DNA from: Phycisphaeraceae bacterium
GTDB taxonomy: Bacteria; Planctomycetota; Phycisphaerae; Phycisphaerales; Phycisphaeraceae
Assembly: GCA_029260675.1 (NCBI GenBank)
Contig: JAJDCV010000308.1
Location: 1 to 19,718 of the forward strand
Reading direction: 5' to 3'
Length of the DNA stretch: 19,718 nucleotides
Shown here: positions 6,614-13,378 of the stretch, piece by piece
Numbering within the stretch: the stretch's first letter is position 1
How the letters are laid out: every line of letters starts with the position of its first letter
Program-made: the position numbers and the translations under genes
Notes under the pieces: model-generated
Databases searched by the model: none
Seen by the model: the letters and a program-made list of their open reading frames with translations, nothing else
What the model was told of the DNA's origin: nothing

Positions 6614-7547
6614 TCGCGGTGAAGTCGCCGGCCTCGTGGGGGAGCCACTGGGGCGCGGGCTTGCCGTTGGCGGTTTCGTAACCGCACCACAACTCAAACC
6701 AGTAGGCCAGGAATTGATACGGTGCGTATTGCGTGTAGTGTTTTTCGATGCGTGGGTGGAGCTTGGAAGGGTCTTTGGGTCGTTTGACGCCGAAGGTCGT
6801 GCAGAAGTGGCGGTAGGTCTCGGTGTCGATGGCGATGCGGTCGTAGTGGCCCAGCAACTGGCAGATATTAGCGGCCGCGAAGGGGCCGAGGCCGTAGATC
6901 TTCAAGAGGGCCTGATAGGCTTCGTCTGCGGGAAGTAGTGGTTTTTCAAACCACGCGAGGTCGAGTCGGCCGGCCTGGACATCGCGTGCGAGCCGGATGA
7001 TCCGTTCGGCGCGGTAGCCGACTTTGCAACTGGCTTTGAGTTTGGCGGGGGCGATCGCGGCGAGTTGCGCCGGGGTCGGGAATGCGCCGCGGCCGACCTT
7101 GTCACACAACAGTTGATTCATCCGGACCGTGTTGGACCAGGTAACGTTGCAGCCGGTGATGGTCTTGACGATGTCCTCGAACAGTGTCGGCGAACAAAAC
7201 AAACGGCCAAACTTTTTTCGACGGGCGATCGGGTGCATCTTGAACCAGCCCGTGAAGTCTTCGTCGACCCTGAGCATCCGGCGGACCTGTGCTTTGATAG
7301 CCGCACGTTCGGGGGCATCCAGCCGTTTATCGCAGGTCAGTTTGAGCCTACGCCTGTCATATCTCGGTTGGCTGATGGTGACTTGAACCGACCGGCCTCG
7401 TCGGCCTTGCAGTGGGCGGGTGAATGTGCGTGTGCCGGGGTCCCAGCGGTTGGGCGCGAGGATGAAATAGCCGTAGCTACAGACCGCGGCTTGAAGGCTG
7501 AAACCGGGTGGGACGGGGAGGGTGAGGTTGGAGTTTTGACGCGGCAT
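6600..7547 (-). CDS. HhH-GPD DNA glycosylase (AlkA/OGG-like base excision repair)
   Basis: 315 aa from ATG 7547; an upstream in-frame ATG at 7760 would add 71 residues that overlap the neighbouring gene and look non-coding. The C-terminal half has the helix-hairpin-helix LLKIYGLGPFAAANI (about 214-227) and the catalytic Asp241 in RIAIDTETYRHF, the GPD part. There is no Lys in the bifunctional OGG1 position that I can identify and no iron-sulfur Cys cluster, so a monofunctional glycosylase removing alkylated or oxidised bases is likely. FEDIVKTITGCNVTWSNTVRMN (within 123-144) is the usual helical core. The N-terminal 110 residues (FSLQAAVCSYGYFILAPNRW onward) fit the AlkA/OGG beta domain. A hairpin ends four bases before the ATG region, and no clear ribosome binding site is present. 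Confidence 0.85.
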   Translation of the reverse strand: MPRQNSNLTLPVPPGFSLQAAVCSYGYFILAPNRWDPGTRTFTRPLQGRRGRSVQVTISQPRYDRRRLKLTCDKRLDAPERAAIKAQVRRMLRVDEDFTGWFKMHPIARRKKFGRLFCSPTLFEDIVKTITGCNVTWSNTVRMNQLLCDKVGRGAFPTPAQLAAIAPAKLKASCKVGYRAERIIRLARDVQAGRLDLAWFEKPLLPADEAYQALLKIYGLGPFAAANICQLLGHYDRIAIDTETYRHFCTTFGVKRPKDPSKLHPRIEKHYTQYAPYQFLAYWFELWCGYETANGKPAPQWLPHEAGDFTATKLQ

Positions 7548-7550
7548 GTT

Positions 7551-7578
7551 AAAAGGCCCACGGTCTAAGACCGCGGGC
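7551..7578 (-). terminator. Intrinsic terminator after the amidotransferase gene
   Basis: On the minus strand GCCCGCGGTC (7578-7569), TTA loop, GACCGTGGGC (7565-7556), then C and TTTT. The stem has ten pairs including one G-U, which is a mismatch on the plus strand, so it is oriented to end the minus-strand transcript about 40 bases after the amidotransferase stop. It sits immediately before the glycosylase ATG. It could also be a dispersed hairpin repeat. Confidence 0.6.
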
Positions 7579-7617
7579 TTCCATGAGTCGTTGATATCGC
7601 TGGTTAAGTCGCATTGC

Positions 7618-8382
7618 TTATGACTGTGACGCATCGAAGTTGGCGGCGGGGCCTCGGGTGTGGTTGAGCCGATGCTCGATACAGAAGACCCAGGACGCCA
7701 GGGATTCGCATAGGCGATCGCCGAGGTGGCGGTAGAGGTCGTACTTTGTTTCCGCTTCACTACGGATCACATCAACATCGCGGCCCGATTCTTTGATCCA
7801 GTTGGCGAACTGATCGAGGATGCCTTCGATGTCATTACGGGTCCACTCGAAGTGGAACTGGAAGGCGTAGGTGGTCAGCCCGACGCGGAAGGCCTGGTTC
7901 TTGCAACAATCGGAACTCGCCATCAGCACACCACCGGGGGGTAGCTCGGTTACCTGCTGGCCGTGGGTGTGGAACTGGTCGGTGGTCCAGGGGATACCGC
8001 CGAAGATCGTATCGGGGAACCCGGGGCGGAACTGGCCGACCGGGTGCCAACCGATCTCGGGGGCGTCCATGGCTTGGACCTTACCGCCCAGCGCGTGGGC
8101 GATGAGTTGTGCCCCCAGGCAGACGCCGACGATCGGTAAGGCGGCTTCGTGCGCAGACTTGATGAACTGGGCCTCCTGGTTGATCCATCCGTGATCGTCG
8201 GCCTGGTCGACGTTCATCGGCCCGCCCATGGAGACGACGCCGTCAACGTCGTTGAGGTCAACCGGGATGGGGTCGCCGGCGTAGAGGCGGATGACATTGA
8301 GCTGATGGCCGTGGTCACGCAGGACCTGGCCCAGTCGTGCGGAGGTTTCCATCGCGTGGTGTTCAAAGACGACGATCGCCAT
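7618..8382 (-). CDS. Class I glutamine amidotransferase (GMP synthase-like)
   Basis: 254 aa, one GATase-1 domain. The triad is visible: Cys88 in PIVGVCLGAQLIAHALGG, His177 and Glu179 in AFQFHFEW. The oxyanion Gly-Gly is in VSMGGPMNV (about 53-54). The family hydrolyses glutamine and passes ammonia to a synthase; here no synthetase domain is fused, as in stand-alone 'GMP synthase-like' proteins, some of which act on other amide or gamma-glutamyl substrates. The ATG at 8382 is supported by AGGAG, eight bases upstream on the minus strand. It is divergent from the QueC-like gene with about 117 bases between, so the two could share regulation. True GuaA would be about twice as long with an ATP pyrophosphatase domain, so this is not guaA. 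Confidence 0.88.
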   Translation of the reverse strand: MAIVVFEHHAMETSARLGQVLRDHGHQLNVIRLYAGDPIPVDLNDVDGVVSMGGPMNVDQADDHGWINQEAQFIKSAHEAALPIVGVCLGAQLIAHALGGKVQAMDAPEIGWHPVGQFRPGFPDTIFGGIPWTTDQFHTHGQQVTELPPGGVLMASSDCCKNQAFRVGLTTYAFQFHFEWTRNDIEGILDQFANWIKESGRDVDVIRSEAETKYDLYRHLGDRLCESLASWVFCIEHRLNHTRGPAANFDASQS

Positions 8383-8462
8383 GCCGGGGGCTCCTGTGTG
8401 GGTTTGTTTGCTAAGGCGTGGGGGATTTTAACGGATGAACCGGGTTTGTGGCGGACCGGGTT

Positions 8463-8477
8463 CTCACGGGCCGTGAG
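8463..8477. promoter_or_regulatory. 15-bp palindrome upstream of the QueC-like gene
   Basis: CTCACGG-G-CCGTGAG is a perfect 7-bp inverted repeat around one base, 22 bases before ATG 8500 in the divergent region. It may be a protein-binding operator. Nearby ACCGGGTT occurs twice within about 25 bases just upstream. No riboswitch fold of the preQ1 type was recognised. Confidence 0.35.
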
Positions 8478-8499
8478 CCCGATGGCCGATAATATACCC

Positions 8500-9141
8500 A
8501 TGCCTAACCCACACGCCCTTATCCTGCACAGCGGCGGCCTGCGTAGCCTGGTGGCGACGGCCCTGACGATTGAGAACAACGAGAAGACCCGGCTGTCTTT
8601 GCTGTGTATCAATGACGGTCGGGATAACGCCCACCACCGTCAGGAGTACGTCCACCGGCAGGCGGAGCATTTCGCGATCACCCGAGTCCACACGATCGAT
8701 ATGTCCCACCTCTACGGCCACGGCCTGGGCAAGGGGCCCGATGGCGAGCCGATGGGGCCTTTAGTTGCGCCGCAGGTCTTGCTGGCGGCGCTGGGCAGCT
8801 CGCGGCTGGTGCAAGCCGGCCGGGTGATCTGGCCGGCATCGTTTAACGGTGACGTCAAGACGGTGGCGCGCGCCACGGAACAGGCGATGCTGGCGGATCA
8901 GAGCGGCGATTACGATTTAGGTGATGTGCCGTGGATCGACACACCGTTGCTTGAACTGAACGACCGCCAGGTCGTGGAGTTGGGCGAGGAGTTGGGCGTG
9001 CCTTGGGACAAGTCGTGGTCGTGCCTGGGTTCCGCGGATATCCCCTGCCGGGCATGCCCGGGGTGTCGGCGGCGCAAGACGGCGTTCACTTTGGCGGGGG
9101 TCGTCGACCCGGTTCAGAAACCGGCTGGCGCGATCATGTGA
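8500..9141 (+). CDS. QueC-like PP-loop protein with altered ATP motif
   Basis: 213 aa. The N-terminal PP-loop reads HSGGLRS, where QueC and its relatives have SGGxDS; Arg15 replaces the Asp. The C-terminal zinc site is intact: C175-x7-C183-x2-C186-x2-C189 in KSWSCLGSADIPCRACPGC, closely like 7-cyano-7-deazaguanine synthase. QueC converts 7-carboxy-7-deazaguanine to preQ0 with ATP and ammonia. The internal QueC motifs (for example the Arg-Asn of PARN, here LVAPQVLL) are not conserved, so this is a paralogue or remote homologue rather than clear QueC. ATG 8500 is just before the PP-loop strand; an in-frame ATG at 8482 (MADNIP...) is equally possible. No queD, queE or queF lies in the window. 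It converges on the secreted coiled-coil gene. Confidence 0.8.
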   Translation: MPNPHALILHSGGLRSLVATALTIENNEKTRLSLLCINDGRDNAHHRQEYVHRQAEHFAITRVHTIDMSHLYGHGLGKGPDGEPMGPLVAPQVLLAALGSSRLVQAGRVIWPASFNGDVKTVARATEQAMLADQSGDYDLGDVPWIDTPLLELNDRQVVELGEELGVPWDKSWSCLGSADIPCRACPGCRRRKTAFTLAGVVDPVQKPAGAIM

Positions 9142-9180
9142 GAGCTAGAGGGCTTCCGGGGAGATCTATGCTTTACGCCG

Positions 9181-9831
9181 CTACCAGCGGGCGTCCTCAT
9201 CCTGCGAGACCAGTTCTTCGAGGCGCTCTTCGATCAGCTGATCCCGGTCGTCTGTCCGCTCTTGCAACTGGTCCCGGAGCACTTCGATCTGGTGCTCAAG
9301 CTTCATCAATTCGTGCTCTCGGATCTGTTGCCTGATATCGAAGTGGTCTGCGACGATCCCTTCCATGACGGACAGTTCGGCGGCGGCGAGTTCGTCGTCA
9401 CCCGCGCGCTGCGCTTCATGGAGACGCCGGGCGCTTAGCTGGGACTGCCTGCTCAGGGCGAGGTCCTTGATCCGCAGTTCAAACCCATCGGGGTCGTACC
9501 GGCTCATGGCCATGAAACGCCCGAGGTTCGGGAAGCTATTGCGCAGGGCGATCCCGACCCGCTCGGGGTTTTCGTCGACGTGCTGCGCGAGTTGCTCTGC
9601 TTTTTCAGGGTCGATCTGGCGCAGGACTTCGATCGCTTCGCGGACCTGTTGCGCGTCCATCGGCCGGCTGTGGTCGCGGTGCCATCGCGGGCGCTCGGGA
9701 CGATCCTGTTCACCGGGTTGGTCCGGGTGTGCCGGCGGTGGTGGGTCCGGGTGATCGGGGGCCTGGGCGATGACCCAGAGGCTCGCCGAAAGAACCAGCA
9801 ATGCGGACAGTGAGATGCTTGCCAATCTCAT
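9181..9831 (-). CDS. Secreted coiled-coil protein of the sigma-factor cluster
   Basis: 216 aa. An N-terminal signal peptide (MRLASISLSALLVLSASLW, likely cut after AQA near 24) is followed by a Pro/Asp/His/Arg-rich linker (25-55) and a long charged helical region (about 58-212) with coiled-coil character, e.g. MKLEHQIEVLRDQLQERTDD. It is probably periplasmic. The layout is reminiscent of Spy/CpxP/ZraP-type periplasmic stress proteins, but I do not see the LTxxQ motif clearly, so that is only an analogy. It is third in a run sigma, anti-sigma, secreted protein, 38 bases after the anti-sigma gene. AAAGG lies about ten bases before ATG 9831. Confidence 0.8.
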   Translation of the reverse strand: MRLASISLSALLVLSASLWVIAQAPDHPDPPPPAHPDQPGEQDRPERPRWHRDHSRPMDAQQVREAIEVLRQIDPEKAEQLAQHVDENPERVGIALRNSFPNLGRFMAMSRYDPDGFELRIKDLALSRQSQLSARRLHEAQRAGDDELAAAELSVMEGIVADHFDIRQQIREHELMKLEHQIEVLRDQLQERTDDRDQLIEERLEELVSQDEDARW

Positions 9832-9869
9832 CTTAGATGACCTTTCCCTTGCGGGCGCTTGATCGAAGC

Positions 9870-10400
9870 TTAGAACATCGCGGTCCCGTCGGTCCAGATA
9901 AACGCTGTGTCGTCGCTGAGTTGATCGACCTCGAATCCCGTGACTGCCTGATCGATCAGAGTGCTGGTGTCCGTGCCGGCCTCGCTCCAGGCGTCTTCGG
10001 TGCTGACCAGTTCCACCCTCAGCGACAGCATATCCAGTTGTTCGTCGATGAGCGTGTTACCCGGCTCGATCGCCTGGTCGATGGCCTTGAGTTCGGACTC
10101 GATTTGTTCGATGGCATAACCGGTGTCGGTCGGCGGGGCCTGGTTGCGTGTCATGACCATCGTGGCCACGCCGGCCCCGACAACGATCGCGGCCGCGGCG
10201 GCGATACGCAACGCCGTCGGCCCGATCCGCGCTAGCACGGGCCGGCCTCCAAGCATCGGCAAGGTCTGGTCGATGATCCGCTGCGCCAGGTCCGGGCTGG
10301 CCGGGGGCGTGGCTTGATCCAACGCCTCATCCAGCAGCGCATCCAGTTCAGAATCGGTCTGGATCGTGTGAGCGTCGTGTTGTTCTTGTGGCGTATCCAT
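9870..10400 (-). CDS. Putative membrane anti-sigma factor
   Basis: 176 aa with one transmembrane segment (about 61-83, PTALRIAAAAAIVVGAGVAT), an acidic helical N-terminal cytoplasmic part (SELDALLDEALDQA) and an acidic extracytoplasmic C-terminal part. No zinc-binding HxxxCxxC anti-sigma motif is present, so the call rests on topology and position: it begins 20 bases after the ECF sigma stop on the same strand. The N-terminus would hold the sigma factor at the membrane until a signal releases it. It could instead be a membrane protein of unknown role co-transcribed with the sigma gene. Confidence 0.7.
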   Translation of the reverse strand: MDTPQEQHDAHTIQTDSELDALLDEALDQATPPASPDLAQRIIDQTLPMLGGRPVLARIGPTALRIAAAAAIVVGAGVATMVMTRNQAPPTDTGYAIEQIESELKAIDQAIEPGNTLIDEQLDMLSLRVELVSTEDAWSEAGTDTSTLIDQAVTGFEVDQLSDDTAFIWTDGTAMF

Positions 10401-10420
10401 CTTTGTGTCTCATCTTCGCG

Positions 10421-11122
10421 TCATGCCAATCGTGTGGCGGTGTTGCTGTCCTTGTCTTTGTCGTGGTTACTGTTGGTTTCGTTTGGGTCGTCTGTGTCTT
10501 GCGTCATCAACTTCTTGAGTTTGCCCAGCGCCCGGTGTCCTCTTGAAAGGACCGTGCCCAGGGGCTGGTCCAGCGAGTCGGCGATCTGGGCGAAACTCAG
10601 GCCCGCGCTATGTCGCAGATGGATGATCTGCTGGTCCGCGGGGCTTAACTGCTGGATCGCCGATTGCAGGCGTTGGATTTGCTCGGCCTTGATCGCCTGC
10701 TCGGCCGGGTCCACCGAAGGGTTGGGTCCACCCGATACGATCGACTGCTGAAGGGTGGACCAGGCCCCGGTCTGTTCATCACGCCCGCTGGTGGCGCCCG
10801 GGCCCATGTCCGTGGGCCTGGCCTGCCGCTTGCGTCGACGCATCTCGTCCCGCAGGCCGTTCATCGCGATCCGAAACAACCAGGCATCAAACCGACCGGT
10901 CTCCTTGTAGCCGCCCTGGCTGTGGTTGATCTTCCGGACGACCTTCACGAACGTAACCTGGGTCAATTCTTCCGCTAAATCCTTGTCTCGACACTGATTA
11001 ACTAATAGGCCATACACCCGGGGGCTGTAGGTTTCCACCAGCAGACGCCAAGCCTCGGCATCGCCTTGGGCCGCCTGCCTAAGCACTTGTTCCACAGGCA
11101 ATTCCAACGGCTTTCGGCCCAT
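10421..11122 (-). CDS. ECF-type RNA polymerase sigma factor
   Basis: 233 aa. Sigma region 2 spans about 12-98 (EELTQVTFVKVVRKI, FDAWLFRIAMNGLRDEMRR), and region 4 about 150-205 with the helix-turn-helix LSFAQIADSLDQPLGTVLSR. Regions 1 and 3 are absent, as in ECF factors. The linker between domains (about 100-148) is long and Gly/Ser-rich, and a charged tail of about 30 residues follows region 4. The start ATG 11122 has GAGGAG five bases upstream on the minus strand. It is the first gene of a three-gene set with the putative anti-sigma factor and the secreted protein, and such sets usually autoregulate, but no ECF promoter motif was clear in 11123-11253. Confidence 0.93.
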   Translation of the reverse strand: MGRKPLELPVEQVLRQAAQGDAEAWRLLVETYSPRVYGLLVNQCRDKDLAEELTQVTFVKVVRKINHSQGGYKETGRFDAWLFRIAMNGLRDEMRRRKRQARPTDMGPGATSGRDEQTGAWSTLQQSIVSGGPNPSVDPAEQAIKAEQIQRLQSAIQQLSPADQQIIHLRHSAGLSFAQIADSLDQPLGTVLSRGHRALGKLKKLMTQDTDDPNETNSNHDKDKDSNTATRLA

Positions 11123-11253
11123 ACATGCTCCTCAAGCCAAACGTCCGGACCCCGGGATTATTGCCGTTCTGACCGGATATCCTTTGACATAATCATACCC
11201 TTACCGGGGCCAGGACTCGCAGAGGCCGATCTGATGGCCCATACTGACCGCCT

Positions 11254-12141
11254 ATGCCCGAACCTACGACCCACCCCGAACTTGACATGCGTGACGCCCG
11301 GGCCGTGGCCGATCTGTTCCAAAAGGCTGAGCAGGCCAACCTGCAGACGCCCGGATTGTCCGGGGCCGTGGTGGATCTGCCCGACACCGGCAAGCTGTTA
11401 TTGACCGGAGACCTGCATGACAACACCCAGAACTACCAGCGGCTGGTCAAACTTGCGGGGCTGGACAACCGCCCGGACAACCGGATCGTCCTGCATGAAG
11501 TGATCCACGGCCCGGACCTTGTCAACGGCATGGACCTGTCGATCAGGATGCTGGCGCGGGTCGCGGCACTGAAGTGCCGATACCCCGACCAGGTTTATGT
11601 GCTGCAGTCCAACCACGAGTTGGCACAACTGCGAGGCGAAGGCATCCTCAAAGAAGGCCGAGATACCGTCGAGTCTTTCGATGGCGGGATCGACTTCTTG
11701 TTCGGCCAGGACGCAGACACCGTCCGCGAGGCGATGAACGGCTACCTGCGGAGCCTGCTCCTGGCGGTCCGGTGCGCCAACGGGGTCTTCACCAGCCACA
11801 GCATCCCCTCAAACAGCAGGCTGAAACGGTTCGACACGGCCGTTATCGACCGTATACCGGCCGATCAGGACCTGTCCGAGAAGGGCGATGTGTACCACAT
11901 GGTCTGGGGCCGAAACCAGAGCCAGGCAACCGCGGACACGCTGGCGGAGGCCTGGGGGTGCAGGCAGTTCGTGATGGGGCACCAGCCCGCCGAGATGGGA
12001 TTCGAGCCGTTGCGCGACACCATGCTCGTCCTGGCATCGGACCACAACCACGGCGTGGCCTTGCCCATCGACCTGTCCCGCGCCTACGATCAGGAAGAGT
12101 TGATCGAATCGATCGTCCCGCTGGCGTCGATAACTCTCTAA
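11254..12141 (+). CDS. Calcineurin-like (PPP-type) metallophosphatase
   Basis: 295 aa, cytosolic. Motifs in order: TGDLHDN (D53, H55, N57) for GDxHGN; SNHE (N120, H121, E122) for GNHE; a His in FTSHSIP (H182); MGHQP (H243); and a closing DHNH (263-266). The usual GDxVDRG block is not conserved: the expected region reads LHEVIHGPDLVNGMDLS, so one metal ligand may come from elsewhere. The family hydrolyses phosphoesters with two metal ions; the substrate is unknown (phosphoprotein, Ap4A or other nucleotides are possibilities). It is divergent from the sigma-factor operon (131 bases) and has no strong Shine-Dalgarno at ATG 11254. Confidence 0.82.
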   Translation: MPEPTTHPELDMRDARAVADLFQKAEQANLQTPGLSGAVVDLPDTGKLLLTGDLHDNTQNYQRLVKLAGLDNRPDNRIVLHEVIHGPDLVNGMDLSIRMLARVAALKCRYPDQVYVLQSNHELAQLRGEGILKEGRDTVESFDGGIDFLFGQDADTVREAMNGYLRSLLLAVRCANGVFTSHSIPSNSRLKRFDTAVIDRIPADQDLSEKGDVYHMVWGRNQSQATADTLAEAWGCRQFVMGHQPAEMGFEPLRDTMLVLASDHNHGVALPIDLSRAYDQEELIESIVPLASITL

Positions 12142-12162
12142 AAGTGATTTCTGTCGTGACAC

Positions 12163-12192
12163 GGGACACCCGCCGTAAAGCTTGTTTATAAT
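12163..12192 (+). promoter_or_regulatory. Promoter candidate for the Cys-repeat lipoprotein gene
   Basis: A perfect TATAAT at 12187-12192 is preceded, 18 bases upstream, by GGGACA (12163-12168), a poor -35. The start would be near 12199, with a leader holding the palindrome CCTTTAAAGG (12214-12223), which contains the AAAGG Shine-Dalgarno before ATG 12234. Pairing of that palindrome could hide the ribosome site, which is inference. Confidence 0.4.
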
Positions 12193-12233
12193 GCCGTTCC
12201 GAATTAACTCCTCCCTTTAAAGGAAATCCGATT

Positions 12234-12620
12234 ATGTTCAGGACATTACTGGTTGCCGCTTTCACCCTTTCCCTGATGCTCGGCTGCTCGAACAAGGTCG
12301 ACAACAGCGTCGCGTGTGCAACGGGCTGCGACAAACCTTGCTGTGCCTCGGTCAAGGCAGAATGCGAATCAAAATGCAAGGACGGGCAGTGCCCCCTCAC
12401 CAAGGGAAAGGACTGCTCTAAATACAAGGATGGGCAATGTCCGATCGCCAAGAAAAAAGAGGGTGTGAAATGCGAAGACGGTCAGTGCCCCCTCGCCAAG
12501 GGCAAGGACGGGGTTAAGTGTAAGGACGGTCAATGCCCCCTGACCAAAGCCGCCGAAAGCAAGTGCGAAGTCGGGTGCAAAAAGCTGTGCTGCAGCAAGG
12601 GTATTGAGGCGACACCCTGA
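12234..12620 (+). CDS. Cysteine-rich lipoprotein with four 16-residue repeats
   Basis: 128 aa with 18 Cys. A lipoprotein signal ends in LMLG-C18, so Cys18 should be lipidated. The core is four repeats with C at 53, 69, 85 and 101, exactly 16 residues apart, each with [K/E]DGQCP[LI]xK; further Cys lie at 48, 61, 80 and 96. The repeats are framed by similar caps, GCDKPCCAS (31-39) and GCKKLCCSKG (114-123). No known domain was recognised; the Lys-rich, regularly spaced Cys suggest metal or redox binding in the periplasm, which is inference. AAAGG about 10 bases before ATG 12234 serves as ribosome site. The next gene encodes Cu/Zn superoxide dismutase 83 bases downstream, so a joint role in copper or oxidative stress is possible. 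Confidence 0.85.
   Translation: MFRTLLVAAFTLSLMLGCSNKVDNSVACATGCDKPCCASVKAECESKCKDGQCPLTKGKDCSKYKDGQCPIAKKKEGVKCEDGQCPLAKGKDGVKCKDGQCPLTKAAESKCEVGCKKLCCSKGIEATP
12375..12563 (+). repeat. In-gene 48-bp tandem repeat, four units
   Basis: Units start at 12375, 12423, 12471 and 12519 (16 codons each; the last is 15). Each holds a core close to AAGGACGGTCAGTGCCCCCT. The units differ at synonymous positions and a few residues, so they are not a very recent expansion. Confidence 0.8.
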
Positions 12621-12703
12621 TCGTTCTGACTCATCAAACCGAATCGCTAATTCAGTTACCGACCGACTCGCCAAACAAACGGACCCAATGAAAGGGACGA
12701 CGT

Positions 12704-13315
12704 ATGCTAACTCAACGCCCCATCCTGACCGCCGCATTGCTGTTGATTATCGCTGTCACCGCTACCGCGATGCACCATGAAGAGCAGGCGGCCACACAAC
12801 CCGCCACCCAGCCGGCTACCCAACCCGATGCACCCGGTCACGCGGCGATGATGGCCACGATCAACAACGCGGTCGCGGTCATGGTCCCGACCGAGGGAAG
12901 CACCACCCACGGGACGGTACGGTTCCACCAGACCGAAGCCGGCGTCACCGTCACCGCCGACATCGCCGGGCTCGACCCCGGTTCCACCCACGCGATCCAC
13001 GTCCACCAATACGGCGACATCACCGGCGCTAACGGAAAGTCCGCCGGAGGTCACTACAACCCGATGGGACACGACCACGGGCTACCCGAACAGGATGCGC
13101 GTCACGCCGGGGATCTGGGTAACCTCACTGCCGACGAGGCGGGCAACGCTCATCTTGAGATCACCGTCGACAACCTCTCCGTCGCGGGCGTGAACAACCC
13201 CGTGATTGGCCGAGGGGTGATCGTCCACGCCAAGGTCGACGACGGCGGCCAACCCACCGGCAACGCCGGGGCACGCATCGCGATGGGAGTCATCGGCATC
13301 GCCAAGGGCGAGTAA
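12704..13315 (+). CDS. sodC: Cu/Zn superoxide dismutase, periplasmic, without cysteines
   Basis: 203 aa. N-terminal signal or anchor (about 1-22), then a low-complexity ATQPATQP linker (29-42), then the SOD beta-barrel. Copper ligands: H99 and H101 (HAIHVHQYGD), H117 (GGHYNP), H175 (GVIVHAKVDD). Zinc ligands: H117, H125, H134 and D137 (RHAGDLGN). The active-site Arg is R191 (GARIAMGVI). It dismutates superoxide to peroxide and oxygen in the periplasm. The protein has no Cys at all: the conserved disulfide is lost, with GDITGANGKSAGG where GDCS...GTSAGG is usual and MGVI where CGVI is usual. AAAGGG lies eight bases before ATG 12704. An intrinsic terminator follows. Confidence 0.93.
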   Translation: MLTQRPILTAALLLIIAVTATAMHHEEQAATQPATQPATQPDAPGHAAMMATINNAVAVMVPTEGSTTHGTVRFHQTEAGVTVTADIAGLDPGSTHAIHVHQYGDITGANGKSAGGHYNPMGHDHGLPEQDARHAGDLGNLTADEAGNAHLEITVDNLSVAGVNNPVIGRGVIVHAKVDDGGQPTGNAGARIAMGVIGIAKGE

Positions 13316-13351
13316 ACGCGGAACCACCCCCGGTATTTCAAGACTCATCAG

Positions 13352-13378
13352 CGCCGCCTTACCGGGCGGCGTTTTTTT
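13352..13378 (+). terminator. Intrinsic terminator of the sodC transcript
   Basis: CGCCGCC (13352-13358), loop TTACCG, GGCGGCG (13365-13371), then seven T. All seven stem pairs are Watson-Crick. The T-run overlaps the stop codon of the convergent mtnA gene. Confidence 0.9.

Noticed and set aside
7548..7760. N-terminal extension of the glycosylase
   Set aside because: Ser/Thr-rich and crosses the terminator hairpin and the end of the amidotransferase gene.
6600..9141. Type IV CBASS locus
   Set aside because: Glycosylase and QueC-like genes are present, but no CD-NTase, TGT-like or cap gene.
11123..11253. TTGACA near 11185 as a promoter of the phosphatase
   Set aside because: No -10 at proper spacing; the minus-strand TATGAT in the same place also lacks a -35.
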